64,000 bases of DNA from DASWNP01 sp036399175 (GTDB lineage: Bacteria; Acidobacteriota; Blastocatellia; Pyrinomonadales; Pyrinomonadaceae): positions 1 to 64,000 of the forward strand of contig DASWNP010000053.1 in assembly GCA_036399175.1 (NCBI GenBank), written 5' to 3'. Below, piece after piece: positions 35,813-44,620 of the stretch; the first letter of the stretch is position 1; every line of letters starts with the position of its first letter. The notes under the pieces are model-generated. The model was not told the DNA's origin. It did not search any database and saw only the letters and a program-made list of their open reading frames with translations. The position numbers and the translations under genes are program-made.

Positions 35813-36019
35813 CTACCTCTCCGTCCGCTCTTCCATCTGCTTTCCGTTGATGAAGACGCTGCCGCTCTTGATGTGAACCGAATCATGCTCGCTCAACTTT
35901 CCGTATGATTTTCCATTCACTTCAAGTTCTTCGTTCCTAATCGTGACTGTCGTATCCCCGCAAGTCAGATTGTAGATAGCTTTGCCATCGGGGAAGAGAT
36001 TGTTAATCTGTTTAGTTAT
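35813..36019 (-). pseudogene. Relic or non-ATG small reading frame after the amidohydrolase
   Basis: Directly after the amidohydrolase stop (36020-36022), and in the same frame, about 68 codons stay open to TAG at 35813-35815. The translation looks coding: FPDGKAIYNLTCGDTTVTI, then NGKSYGKLSEHDSVHIKSG. It has no ATG near its start; candidate starts are rare codons (ATA, ATT) or an internal GTG at 35920. It may be a gene that lost its start, or the displaced tail of a longer protein reached by stop read-through. I do not recognise a family. Confidence 0.5.
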
Positions 36020-37381
36020 TCATCGTGATCTGACCGATACCTTGTGTGTCCCGAGAGGTAAGGCATCCGAAGTCAAGAACTCTCCCTGCTTAAATCTTTT
36101 GTCAACCTTCCGGACGTTTGTGAAGTCTTGAATCGGATTGTCATTTAGCACTAAAAAACTCGCCTCGTATCCTTCTTTCAGATGACCGATTTTGCGCTTC
36201 GGAAATATCGCCGCAGCCGTCGTCTCGCACCACATTTTCAGCAACGCGCGGTTATCAAACACTTCCATCTTCTGCAAATGTAGAGCCTCGGTCAGAGACG
36301 TTTGCCGATAACTGTCGCTTCCAAGCGCAATGTGAACGTCGTGTTTCTTCAATAGTTGAAGATTTTGAACAAGTAAGTCGTGCAGCTTGTTGAAAGGTTC
36401 ACCCTCTTTTTTCTGTAAAGCGCGCTCTATGGCGGACACCAGCGTGGTGACAACTACAACTCGGTTCCGAGCCGCAAGCCGCGCATCCCGTTCTGAAATC
36501 CTAAAGCAAGCGGCGTCATACTTCGTCCAGTCGTCGTTCTCCGGTCTGAATCCGGGGGTGTGATTTATCTCATCGACTCCGGCGATTAAAGCATTGTGAA
36601 AATCGGTTGCCGTCTCGACATGAGTTGATACGCGCAGGCCGGCCTGATGCGCTCGCCGGACGATTTCAGGCAAAAGCTTTGGATCAAGCCCCTTCCATGC
36701 AAAGTATTTTTCGTCCGCCTTGCGCCTTGCGTATTCTTCCGAGTAGAGCAGATATGTTTTGATGAAATCGGGGTTCCCCGCCAAAATCTTCTCCCACTTG
36801 CGCTCAAGGTCGGTTAATTCATCGATGATGAAATAAAAACCGCCCTCAGCCCAATCTTCCGGCTTCGCTCCGCGATCTAAGTTGCGCTTGACAACGCCCA
36901 GAGGGTGGCCTCCCGAAGCGGTCAAACCGCCGTTGGCAAACACTACGTCAACGCTCTTCGGAGTGTTTATCCTGCCGAGCAGAGACGCTCTTGTTTTGGA
37001 AAGATTATTAGGGTTTTTGACGTAGAAGATGCCGTCTTGAAGATATTTGCGGATGACCTCGTCGATACGCCCGGAGTCTTCTACATTATGGTTGTGCGCC
37101 TCACCAAAAGGCGGAATCACATACTTGCCGGTCAGGTCAACGACGGAATCAACCCGGACGGGCTTTTTAGAAGTCAAAACTCCATTGACCGAATAGAACC
37201 GCTTGTCTCTGAAATTCTGTCCGTCGAACCATCGACCGTTAATAAATCCATAAGTTTTCGACGCGGGTTGCTGACCTGCTGCCTTGAGCCCAAGCACCAG
37301 CCCGGCGAGCGTCGCCGTCGTGCCGGCAAGAAAAGACCTTCTCGTCAAACCTTCACTGTTATTATTTTCAGTACCAGACAT
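36020..37381 (-). CDS. Amidohydrolase (imidazolonepropionase-like), Tat-exported
   Basis: 453 residues from ATG 37381, which follows AAGGCAAAG. A Tat signal (LTRRSFLAGTTATLAGL, R14-R15) leads into a TIM-barrel metal-dependent hydrolase. The first metal motif is EAHNHN, later histidines are in RVSTHVE and DEINHTPGF, and the C-terminal aspartate is in ALGSDSYRQT. The closing beta segment KIGHLKEGYEASFLVLNDNP is characteristic. Relatives hydrolyse cyclic amides or dipeptides such as prolidase substrates. The substrate is unknown. The next frame downstream is a relic-like small reading frame. Confidence 0.88.
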   Translation of the reverse strand: MSGTENNNSEGLTRRSFLAGTTATLAGLVLGLKAAGQQPASKTYGFINGRWFDGQNFRDKRFYSVNGVLTSKKPVRVDSVVDLTGKYVIPPFGEAHNHNVEDSGRIDEVIRKYLQDGIFYVKNPNNLSKTRASLLGRINTPKSVDVVFANGGLTASGGHPLGVVKRNLDRGAKPEDWAEGGFYFIIDELTDLERKWEKILAGNPDFIKTYLLYSEEYARRKADEKYFAWKGLDPKLLPEIVRRAHQAGLRVSTHVETATDFHNALIAGVDEINHTPGFRPENDDWTKYDAACFRISERDARLAARNRVVVVTTLVSAIERALQKKEGEPFNKLHDLLVQNLQLLKKHDVHIALGSDSYRQTSLTEALHLQKMEVFDNRALLKMWCETTAAAIFPKRKIGHLKEGYEASFLVLNDNPIQDFTNVRKVDKRFKQGEFLTSDALPLGTHKVSVRSR

Positions 37382-37438
37382 AACTTTGCCTTTTAATTCT
37401 GAAGCTGCCTGACGCTCGAAACAGCCCACCACGCGCCA

Positions 37439-39802
37439 TCAATTAATGGCGCGCCGTTTTTTTGAGAGCCTGTTGAGCCGCTCAAGGGCATTCGCCAAAC
37501 CTTGACGAGCCCTCACGTTCGTCGGATCGGCGGCCGACATCTCCTGGTACATGCTCAGTTGTTGTCGGCAGCTTTCCATTGCGCCGTCGAATTCGCCGGA
37601 TGCCGCTTGCGCTTCTGCGAGCGCGCCGAGACTTCCGGCGAGGTCGTCTCGCGTCAAGGCGTTTGCCGGGTCTGCGGCGAGACGCGCGCGGTTTAACTCG
37701 ACGAGCGCGCGATAGCTTGAGAGCGCTTGATTAAGCATTCCGAGTTTCATCAGCGCGCTTCCGATTTTGCCGTGACTGCTGGCGACGTTGCGGCGCAGGG
37801 CATCGTTGGAGGAATCGGCGGCAGAAAGTTTCTCGAAGATGGCGAGGGCGCGTCGATAGCTGTCGAGCGCCGCCGCCGGGTCGTCCAGAGAGAGTTGAAG
37901 ATTCCCGTTCCTGTCGTAACTGCTGCCCAAGTCCTGTTGCAGAGAGCTGTCGTCGGGGCGAGTTGCCGTCAACTCTTCAATCAGCGCCTGCGCTTTGCGA
38001 TAGTGCTCGGCCGCTTTCGTCGTCCCGCCTGTGGAGACCAGCATGTCGCCGATTTTGACCTGAGTCAGCCAGAGGCGTCGCCGCATACGCACATCTTTGG
38101 GCGAGGCGTTGGAGAGCGATTCGGCGAGGCTCGCGGCTTTGCGGTAGCTTTCCAGAGCGCCCGCCGCATCACCGATGTTCGGGTAGAAGGGATTACCCTG
38201 TACGTCGCCTAAGTTGATATAAGCGATGACGAGTTCGCTCTGGAGCGAAGGGTCGTCGCTGGCTTCGCGTGCGAGACTGTCGAGATATTCGAGCGTGCGT
38301 TTGGCGAGCAGCTCACGCGCCGGGGTTGCGCCCTGTAGATTATGGATGGCATCGTGCAGCTCGAACATCAGAGAGTGCGTGAGTCGCCGCAAGTCCTCGA
38401 AGCGTCCTTTCGCGCGCCGCCCTTCGGCCTCGGCGCGGGCGCGCTCGATTCGAGCGATGCGCGCCTGCCAGGTGGTCGCGGCGAGACCTCCGACGAGCGC
38501 GACGGCGACGGCGCAGGTCGCCACGACCCCGGCCTTGTGACGCCGCACAAACTTACGCCCGCGATAAGTGAAAGTGTCTGTCCGAGCTGTGACGGGCAAC
38601 CCTTCCAGATGGCGCTTAATGTCTTCGGCAAACTGCTCGACCGAGGTGTAGCGTCGAGAGGGCTCTTTGCGCAGAGCTTTCAAGACGATGTTATCGACGT
38701 CGTCGGCGAGGCTGCGGCGCAGGCGCTCGGGCGTGGTCGAGCGGTCGTGCGCGAGCTTCGTGAGCGAAGAGGTGCTTTCAGGAATCGAGTCGGAGCCTTC
38801 GGTCGAAGCTTCCTGCGTTGCGGCGCGATTAATCAATGCGCTCGGTCGCGGTGGGTTCTGTTCGCAGACGATGCGCGTCATCTCTTCTAATCGGCGGCTG
38901 CGAAAATAGTATGGACGGCGTCCCGTGAGCAGCAGATAGAGCAGCACGCCGAGACTGTAAACGTCGCTGGCGGTCGTCACGCTTTCGCCTCTGACCTGCT
39001 CCGGGCTGGCATATTCGGGAGTCATCAGGCGATAAGCTGTCGCGGTGCTTTGGAGCGTTTCGTCGGAGAGGCTCTGGTCGAGAATCTTGGCGATACCGAA
39101 GTCGAGCAGCTTCGGGACGCCTTCTTCGGTGACGAGGATGTTCGAGGGCTTGATGTCGCGGTGAATGACGAGACTCTGGTGCGCGTGGCTGACGCCCGCG
39201 CAGACCTCCAGAAAAAGTTGCAGGCGAGCGCGCACGCTCAGTCGATGCGCGTCGCTGTAGGTATCGACGGGCTGCCCTTTGACGTACTCCATGACGATAT
39301 AGGGCAAGCCGTCGTCGGTTGCGCCGCCGTCGAGCAGGCGCGCAATGTTCGGATGATTAAGCGCGGCGAGCGCTTGGCGTTCCTGTCGAAAACGCTGGAG
39401 AATGAAATCCGTGTCCATCCCGCGCTTGACGAGTTTCACCGCGACCAGCTTGCGAAACTCGCTATCGGCGCGCTCGGCCAGATAGACCGACCCCATTCCG
39501 CCGCGCCCCAGCTCCCGCGCGAGCCTGTAAGCGCCGACGCGCTTGCCAAGCATCTCGCCCGGCGGTTCTTCTTCGATTCTGAGCGTCGGCAGATTGTCAA
39601 ACTTAATGTCGTCGAGCCACCCGATGGGTTGCTCTATGAAATTCCCTGCGGCCTCGTAGCTCTGGATGAGAGCCTCGACCTCGGCGCAAAGCTTCTCATC
39701 TCCGGCGCAGGCTTCAGACAGAAACCGCGTCCGGGAATCTCCTTCGAGGTCTAGGGCAGATTGGAAAATCTCTTCAATTTGTCGCCACCGTTCAGAAGCC
39801 AT
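37439..39802 (-). CDS. Serine/threonine protein kinase with TPR sensor
   Basis: 787 residues. After an ~85-residue N-terminal segment common in such kinases, the catalytic domain has the glycine loop LGRGGMGSVYLAE (98-110), K123, HRDIKPSN and LLDFGIAK, so it should be active. A single membrane segment (VVATCAVAVALVGGLAATTW) follows the kinase, and the C-terminal ~300 residues form TPR repeats outside the membrane. This architecture is abundant in Acidobacteriota and Planctomycetes. ATG 39802 is preferred to the TTG six bases earlier. The sensed signal and substrates are unknown. Confidence 0.93.
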   Translation of the reverse strand: MASERWRQIEEIFQSALDLEGDSRTRFLSEACAGDEKLCAEVEALIQSYEAAGNFIEQPIGWLDDIKFDNLPTLRIEEEPPGEMLGKRVGAYRLARELGRGGMGSVYLAERADSEFRKLVAVKLVKRGMDTDFILQRFRQERQALAALNHPNIARLLDGGATDDGLPYIVMEYVKGQPVDTYSDAHRLSVRARLQLFLEVCAGVSHAHQSLVIHRDIKPSNILVTEEGVPKLLDFGIAKILDQSLSDETLQSTATAYRLMTPEYASPEQVRGESVTTASDVYSLGVLLYLLLTGRRPYYFRSRRLEEMTRIVCEQNPPRPSALINRAATQEASTEGSDSIPESTSSLTKLAHDRSTTPERLRRSLADDVDNIVLKALRKEPSRRYTSVEQFAEDIKRHLEGLPVTARTDTFTYRGRKFVRRHKAGVVATCAVAVALVGGLAATTWQARIARIERARAEAEGRRAKGRFEDLRRLTHSLMFELHDAIHNLQGATPARELLAKRTLEYLDSLAREASDDPSLQSELVIAYINLGDVQGNPFYPNIGDAAGALESYRKAASLAESLSNASPKDVRMRRRLWLTQVKIGDMLVSTGGTTKAAEHYRKAQALIEELTATRPDDSSLQQDLGSSYDRNGNLQLSLDDPAAALDSYRRALAIFEKLSAADSSNDALRRNVASSHGKIGSALMKLGMLNQALSSYRALVELNRARLAADPANALTRDDLAGSLGALAEAQAASGEFDGAMESCRQQLSMYQEMSAADPTNVRARQGLANALERLNRLSKKRRAIN

Positions 39803-40019
39803 ACCCAAATCTATAAAGACAAAAGACGCTCGGATGCTCAGGCGTCGAGCCTGCGCTCAAACTGTAGCGCTTTAGATTCTCCTCAACTCAATTGCCACCG
39901 AAATACGGATGCGAGAGCAGAATAACATCGGCTTCCCGTCGCCGTCATTCGGGCAGTTTCAAACCTTCAATCAAGTGTGTTTACCCAAATCAGTTAAACT
40001 CGAAACGAACGGCTCAACC

Positions 40020-40046
40020 CTCGCCACACTTTTTTAGTGTGGCGAG
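40020..40046. other. Perfect 11-bp hairpin
   Basis: CTCGCCACACT (40020-40030) and AGTGTGGCGAG (40036-40046) are exact reverse complements around TTTTT. The same CTCGCC/GGCGAG core returns in the terminator 75 bases downstream. Confidence 0.6.
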
Positions 40047-40120
40047 CCGACTCCCGAGCCTTGACACTTTCCACGTCCCCAGAAGAACAGCCTCCAAAAT
40101 AGCTCTCTTGTAATTCTGGA

Positions 40121-40157
40121 AGAGGCGAGCCGTATCAACACGGCTCGCCTCTCTTTT
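40121..40157 (+). terminator. Strong intrinsic terminator, rightward
   Basis: AGAGGCGAGCCG (40121-40132) pairs perfectly with CGGCTCGCCTCT (40141-40152) around TATCAACA, and CTTTTTG follows on the plus strand only. There is no annotated rightward gene before it, so it would terminate an unrecognised transcript. Confidence 0.7.
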
Positions 40158-40410
40158 TGTCATTGGAATAATGAGGACGTTCCACGTTTCTATAGCGACG
40201 CAGAGGAGGGAAACCCTTCAACCCACCTGCTGCGCGCGCTTGCCTGTATGCCCCGCACGGCGTACGGGCTAAGTGCGCGCCCGCCACTCTATCAAGCGCG
40301 AATAGAGCCGTCTCCGGAGCTGCCGGAGTTTGTCGCCGCCACCGCCAGCATACTTCTCATAGACGAGAATGGCGGGTCAGGCATTCAATCTACAGTCAGA
40401 GGAAGCATCT

Positions 40411-40453
40411 TGAAAACCATGCTATCGAGGCGTGGGATTGAATGAGTTGTCAG
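40411..40453. repeat. 43-bp direct repeat, copy 1
   Basis: Matches 41074-41116 with three mismatches in 43 bases. It contains the stop codon of the membrane-protein gene 40450-40956. Both copies are preceded by GCATTCA a few tens of bases earlier. Confidence 0.75.
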
Positions 40454-40956
40454 CCAGTGTCTGCCCGCTCGGATGCTTTCGCAAACGGCTCGGTCAGCGC
40501 CAGAAGTAATGGCAATATCCCGGCATACATGATGCCGCCCCTAATCCAGCTCAATCTCTGCCAGCGATGCCCACGCGCAAGCCATTCTGAGGGCGATGCT
40601 TTTGATTGAGGGCTTTGTTCAAAGGCTCTTAATTCGGGAATGAAATAGATTTGAGTGACTACCAAGACTAGAAAATAGACCGCGAAGCTCGTCAAGATAA
40701 GCCTGCGTCGCGACCTAGATTTCCAATTCAGCGCGAGAGCGACGATGAGCGAGAGGATGAGCAGAGGGTGAATAGTCCTCCAGAATATCGCCTCATGCAG
40801 ACCATAAGGCCCGTTCACCACGACCGCCGAATCAGGCAAGGCGGATAGATAAACCGGAAAGTAAACGAGATGTGAATAAGTAATCCCGCCGAGCAATGTT
40901 CCCCAAAGGACGACAGCCAGAAAGAGCGAGTATGTTCCGAGCCTCAATGTCGTCAT
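40450..40956 (-). CDS. Four-helix membrane protein of unknown function
   Basis: 168 residues with four hydrophobic helices: SLFLAVVLWGTLLGGITY near residue 10, PLLILSLIVALALNW near 68, LTSFAVYFLVLVVTQIYFI near 93, and GIMYAGILPLLLALT near 143. The pattern is like DUF1772-type four-helix proteins, but I am not sure of the family. ATG 40956 follows AGGAGATAGAAAG. Its stop codon lies inside a 43-bp direct repeat whose second copy sits about 120 bases upstream of its start, so the gene is bracketed by the repeat. Confidence 0.75.
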   Translation of the reverse strand: MTTLRLGTYSLFLAVVLWGTLLGGITYSHLVYFPVYLSALPDSAVVVNGPYGLHEAIFWRTIHPLLILSLIVALALNWKSRSRRRLILTSFAVYFLVLVVTQIYFIPELRAFEQSPQSKASPSEWLARGHRWQRLSWIRGGIMYAGILPLLLALTEPFAKASERADTG

Positions 40957-41394
40957 CTTTCTATCTCCTGAAGTATAGAATTCTTTGAAGCCGTAAATAT
41001 GATAGCCGGCTAACACCTGAATTAACCCGCACCGAAGCATAAAGCATTCAGGCAAGGGGCAACAAGAGAACGATGAAAGCCATGCTATCGAGGGGTCGGA
41101 TTGAATGAGTTGTCAGGCACAGCCGCGTCGAAAAACACACGAGGGTTTGTATGCCGGACAGAAGGTAAAGCTTAAGAATGGAATTCAATTCAGCCTGCTT
41201 CTCGATGCCGGGAATCCCACGCCTCGTTACTTCTATCAAACGATTCGGGACATTTTTATTTCCGTTTTAGATTGCTGTCTCTATTCTTCGCTGCGAGCTA
41301 AGGAAAATGCCGAGGGCATTTCATCAGGAATTGCATCGTTCATCTCCAGCCATCGGCCAGCGCCAAAGTTAACAAAAAAGGATTGAGTCACAGG
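40957..41394. other. Divergent intergenic region
   Basis: 438 bases between the leftward membrane-protein gene and the rightward MBL-fold gene. It holds copy 2 of the 43-bp repeat. I see no convincing gene; a frame at 41105-41386 has no ribosome site or recognisable features. Confidence 0.5.
41074..41116. repeat. 43-bp direct repeat, copy 2
   Basis: Copy of 40411-40453 with three mismatches, same orientation, 663 bases apart start to start. Together they bracket the membrane-protein gene 40450-40956. Confidence 0.75.
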
Positions 41395-42933
41395 ATGAAA
41401 AAAACCGGCGTCGCCAGCCTGACAATTCTATTGTTCATGATTTTCGCTTCACTCAACTTCGCACAGGAAAAGCTGAACCCGACGTGGCGCGCGCATTTAC
41501 AAGCCAGACAGGTTTTGGATGCCGGGCTCGAAGCGCTCGGCGGAATGGAAAATATTCGACGCGCCGATAAAGTTACGATTAATTACAAGGCAGTCAATCA
41601 TCCGCTCGGACAGAATGCGGCTTTCAATGCATCGCCCGCCATGTTCGAGCGCGTCGGTTTCAAAACATTGATTGATTACTCCGGCAATCGTTACGTGACC
41701 GAAGGGCAATCGAATTCTGCGGGCGGTTATAAATTTAACTTTCGTTTCGTCGTTGCGCCCAAACGCTCGTTCGGCATCGACCTTCTGCAAAACCGGCGTG
41801 GCCGGGAGGTGCGGAATCTGGACGAGCGGACGAGGAGCCAGCTCAAAGTCGGGTTGATTTCGGAAGTCCCGCACCTGCTTCTGCTTTACGCGGCGCAGCG
41901 CCCCGAAACTCTGCGGTGGCTTGGAGAGGCGGAAATCGACGGACGGAAATTCCGCGCCGTCAGTTTCGCCGCCGAGAACGGCGCGCAGATGAGTTTGTAC
42001 TTCGACGCGCGGACGAATCTACTGGCGCGCACCGAACAGCTCGACAGCCACGCGCAGTTGGGCGACATCACGTTCGGGCACGCCTACTCCGATTACAGAA
42101 CAGTCGGAAACATCAAGCTCCCGCGCAGGCGAATCGCCTTCGTCAACCAGTCGGTGACGGGCGAGAACGAGTATGCGGAAGTCAAACTCGATTTCACCGA
42201 CGGCGAAAGATTGCTCGAAGTCCCCGAAGGATTCGTCGAGCCTGCGGCGGCGCAGGCGGCAAATGCCGATGTCATGCGGAAAGTAGGCGACGGCGTATAT
42301 CTGGTCGAAAGAATCGGTCAATCCTACCGCGTGATGTTCGTCGAATTCGACGATTACGTGATGATTCTGGAAGCTCCGACCGATTCTAATGTCTCGAAGG
42401 CCATTATCAAGCTCGTCAGGCAAACCGTTCCGGGAAAGCCGATAAAATACGCCAGCTTCTCGCATTTTCACTTCGACCACACGGGCGGATTGCGCGAGCT
42501 GATTGCCGAAGGCGCGACTGTCGTCGTGCCGCCCGGCAACAGAGCTTTCGTTGAGCAGATAGCCAAATCGAAATTCACACTTAAGCCCGACACTCTCGCC
42601 TTAAACCCTCGCCCGCCGCTCATCGAGACGTTCGAGAAAAAGCGCGTGTTCACGGACGGCGAACGCACGGTCGAGCTTTACAGCATCGGCCCCACCTCGC
42701 ACGTCGATGACATGGTGATGTTTTATTTCCCGAAAGAGAAGCTCCTGTTTCAGGGCGATATGTTTTCGCCTCTGGATTCGGGCGGCATCCCACCCGTCAT
42801 CGAAATCAATCACGAGCTGGTGAAAACAGTTGAAGAGCTAAAACTGGATGTCGAAACTCTCGTCGCCGTTCACTCCGGGGCGGTCGCCTGGAGGGATTTT
42901 CGTCAGGCGGTCGCAGAGGCTTCGAGAAGATGA
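41395..42933 (+). CDS. Exported MBL-fold metallo-hydrolase
   Basis: 512 residues with a signal peptide (ASLTILLFMIFASLNFA). The N-terminal ~280 residues resemble outer-membrane-lipoprotein-sorting/LolA-like beta modules (QLKVGLISEVPHLLLLY). The C-terminal part is a metallo-beta-lactamase fold with SHFHFDHTGG (HxHxDH), a histidine in PTSHVDD, the bridging aspartate in FQGDMFS and a terminal AVHSG. It should bind two zinc or iron ions and hydrolyse an ester, lactone or thioester; the substrate is unknown. ATG 41395 is preferred to the TTG at 41383. Three rightward genes follow with short gaps. Confidence 0.85.
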   Translation: MKKTGVASLTILLFMIFASLNFAQEKLNPTWRAHLQARQVLDAGLEALGGMENIRRADKVTINYKAVNHPLGQNAAFNASPAMFERVGFKTLIDYSGNRYVTEGQSNSAGGYKFNFRFVVAPKRSFGIDLLQNRRGREVRNLDERTRSQLKVGLISEVPHLLLLYAAQRPETLRWLGEAEIDGRKFRAVSFAAENGAQMSLYFDARTNLLARTEQLDSHAQLGDITFGHAYSDYRTVGNIKLPRRRIAFVNQSVTGENEYAEVKLDFTDGERLLEVPEGFVEPAAAQAANADVMRKVGDGVYLVERIGQSYRVMFVEFDDYVMILEAPTDSNVSKAIIKLVRQTVPGKPIKYASFSHFHFDHTGGLRELIAEGATVVVPPGNRAFVEQIAKSKFTLKPDTLALNPRPPLIETFEKKRVFTDGERTVELYSIGPTSHVDDMVMFYFPKEKLLFQGDMFSPLDSGGIPPVIEINHELVKTVEELKLDVETLVAVHSGAVAWRDFRQAVAEASRR

Positions 42934-42961
42934 ACCTCAAGCAGAAGAAGGAGCAGTCGTT

Positions 42962-43444
42962 ATGAAACGGTTCGCCTTAGCTCTGTTGTGCCTGACGAGC
43001 ATGACTCTGGTTCAGGCACAATCGACAGTTGATTTGGAGAAGGAGAAAGCGGAGCTTTTACGCCTGCACAAGCTTGCGCGGGAGGCGCACTTTAAGACGG
43101 ACGTGGATTTATTGATGAAGGGTTCCGGCGAAGAGTTCATCTCGGTCAGCGGTGGTAGAATCTCCCGCTCCAAGCCGTCAGACGAGCGAAAGGGATTTAC
43201 CGAATACTTCAGGGGCGCGAAGTATTATGAATGGGACGACCTTGAAGAGCCAATCGTTCGTATCTCAAAAGACGCAAGTATGGCCTGGATGATTACACGC
43301 ATCAGGTCAAGGCGCACGCAAAAGGATAAAGCGGGTAAGGAAATCGAGCAGAAGTTCGTTTACGCTGGCATAATGATTTATGAAAAGCGAAACGGAAACT
43401 GGGTGCGCGTCGCAAACGTTTCGACCTTCGAGCCGCCGAACTGA
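42962..43444 (+). CDS. Exported NTF2/SnoaL-like protein
   Basis: 160 residues with a signal peptide (FALALLCLTSMTLVQA). The mature part fits the small cone-shaped NTF2/DUF4440 fold: a first helix (LLRLHKLAREAHFKTDVDLLMK), then GEEFISVSGGRI, and closing strands MAWMITRIRSRR and KFVYAGIMIYEKRNGNWVRV. Members are ketosteroid-isomerase-like enzymes or ligand binders. ATG 42962 follows AAGGAGCAGTCGTT. It is 28 bases after the MBL-fold gene and is probably co-transcribed with it. Confidence 0.82.
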   Translation: MKRFALALLCLTSMTLVQAQSTVDLEKEKAELLRLHKLAREAHFKTDVDLLMKGSGEEFISVSGGRISRSKPSDERKGFTEYFRGAKYYEWDDLEEPIVRISKDASMAWMITRIRSRRTQKDKAGKEIEQKFVYAGIMIYEKRNGNWVRVANVSTFEPPN

Positions 43445-43531
43445 GTATCGCGCCGCCTCGCATCCCTCAACAGTTTTGCTGCTCCTGAGCTTTGATTATT
43501 CAGTGAAATCAACAGAAACGACGGGAGAAAG

Positions 43532-44620
43532 GTGCGTATCAACTTTAATAAGCGACGAATATGGCGCATCGCGCTCCTGATTTTCGCCGCACATACGGCT
43601 CTTTTTATCATCCAGATTCCGCAGGTTTATCTTTACAACGCGAACAATCAGAATCCGGTCGAATGGTGGATTCCCATTACCAAGCTCGCCTGGGGCGTTT
43701 ACCTGTGGGCGTTCGTCACTCCGTTCATTTTATGGCTTGGGTTTCGTTTGCCCGTGGCGCGCAGGCATTTGTGGCGCAACCTGTTTCTGCATCTGATTTT
43801 CGGTTTTTTCTTTGGAGTAATTCAACATTACGGCTATCACGCCGGATTGGGGCTGCTCGGACTTTTCACAGCCCAGGCCGTGAGGGAGAGTTTTGTTAAT
43901 TTCAGTTTGATGTTCAATTTTGTTTCCGCCGCAATTGTTCGCTATGCGGCGGTCGTCGCCATCCAGCAGGCGTATCTGTATTTTCGAGAATCGCAGGAGC
44001 GCGCCTTCAGGCTCCAGCAGGCCGAATTGCAGGTGCTCAAGATGCAGCTTCACCCGCATTTTTTCTTCAACACCCTGAACGCCCTCTCGGCGCTGATTTA
44101 CCGTTCGCCGAAAGACGCCGACCGGCTGATTACTCAACTCGGCGACCTGTTCAGATTCGCGCTCAGGAAAGACAAAGCGCAGGAGATTTCGCTCGCGGAA
44201 GAATTGGATTTTCTAAAAGCCTTCTTTGAGATTCACCAGACGTTGATGGGCAGTCGTTTGCGGGTCGAATGGAAGATAGGGTCGGAGACGCTCCCGGCAT
44301 TAGTGCCCAATTTAATTTTGCAGCCGCTCGTCGAAAACTCCATCCAGCACGGAATCGCGCCGCTCGAACAGGGCGGGCAAATCGAAGTTCGTGCCGAACG
44401 CCATAACGAACGATTGATATTACAAGTGCGCGACAGCGGACTTGGTCTAACGCCGCGCGAAGTACAAAATAACGGAGGCGTAGGGCTGGCAAACACCCGG
44501 GCGCGTTTGACAAATCTTTACGGCGCGGCGCACCGGTTCGAGATTGATGCTTTACCGGGTGAGGGAACTGTGGTCAGCATCGAGCTTCCTTTTCGGGAGC
44601 AGATGACGAGGCGCTCATGA
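43532..44620 (+). CDS. LytS-family sensor histidine kinase
   Basis: 362 residues. Four membrane helices fill residues ~10-150, then the His_kinase (PF06580) motif LHPHFFFNTLNALSAL with the phospho-acceptor H174 or H176, and a GHKL ATPase (VENSIQHGIAPL N-box; VRDSGLGL; GGVGLANTRARL). There is no large extracytoplasmic domain, so it probably senses something in or near the membrane. The GTG start at 43532 follows GGGAGAAA. It overlaps the response regulator gene by ATGA, so the pair is translationally coupled. Confidence 0.92.
   Translation: MRINFNKRRIWRIALLIFAAHTALFIIQIPQVYLYNANNQNPVEWWIPITKLAWGVYLWAFVTPFILWLGFRLPVARRHLWRNLFLHLIFGFFFGVIQHYGYHAGLGLLGLFTAQAVRESFVNFSLMFNFVSAAIVRYAAVVAIQQAYLYFRESQERAFRLQQAELQVLKMQLHPHFFFNTLNALSALIYRSPKDADRLITQLGDLFRFALRKDKAQEISLAEELDFLKAFFEIHQTLMGSRLRVEWKIGSETLPALVPNLILQPLVENSIQHGIAPLEQGGQIEVRAERHNERLILQVRDSGLGLTPREVQNNGGVGLANTRARLTNLYGAAHRFEIDALPGEGTVVSIELPFREQMTRRS

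Larger units (their letters stand above)
39803..40449. other. Intergenic region with structured RNA-like elements
   Basis: 647 bases without a credible protein gene. It contains two strong hairpins (40020-40046 and 40121-40152), the second with a rightward T-run, although no rightward gene lies upstream of them. The stretch before 40020 could therefore encode a small RNA. Frames near 39892 and 40248 lack ribosome sites and family signals. Confidence 0.45.

Noticed and set aside
39050..39754. Plus-strand frame opposite the protein kinase
   Set aside because: Lies opposite the conserved kinase core and has no independent support.
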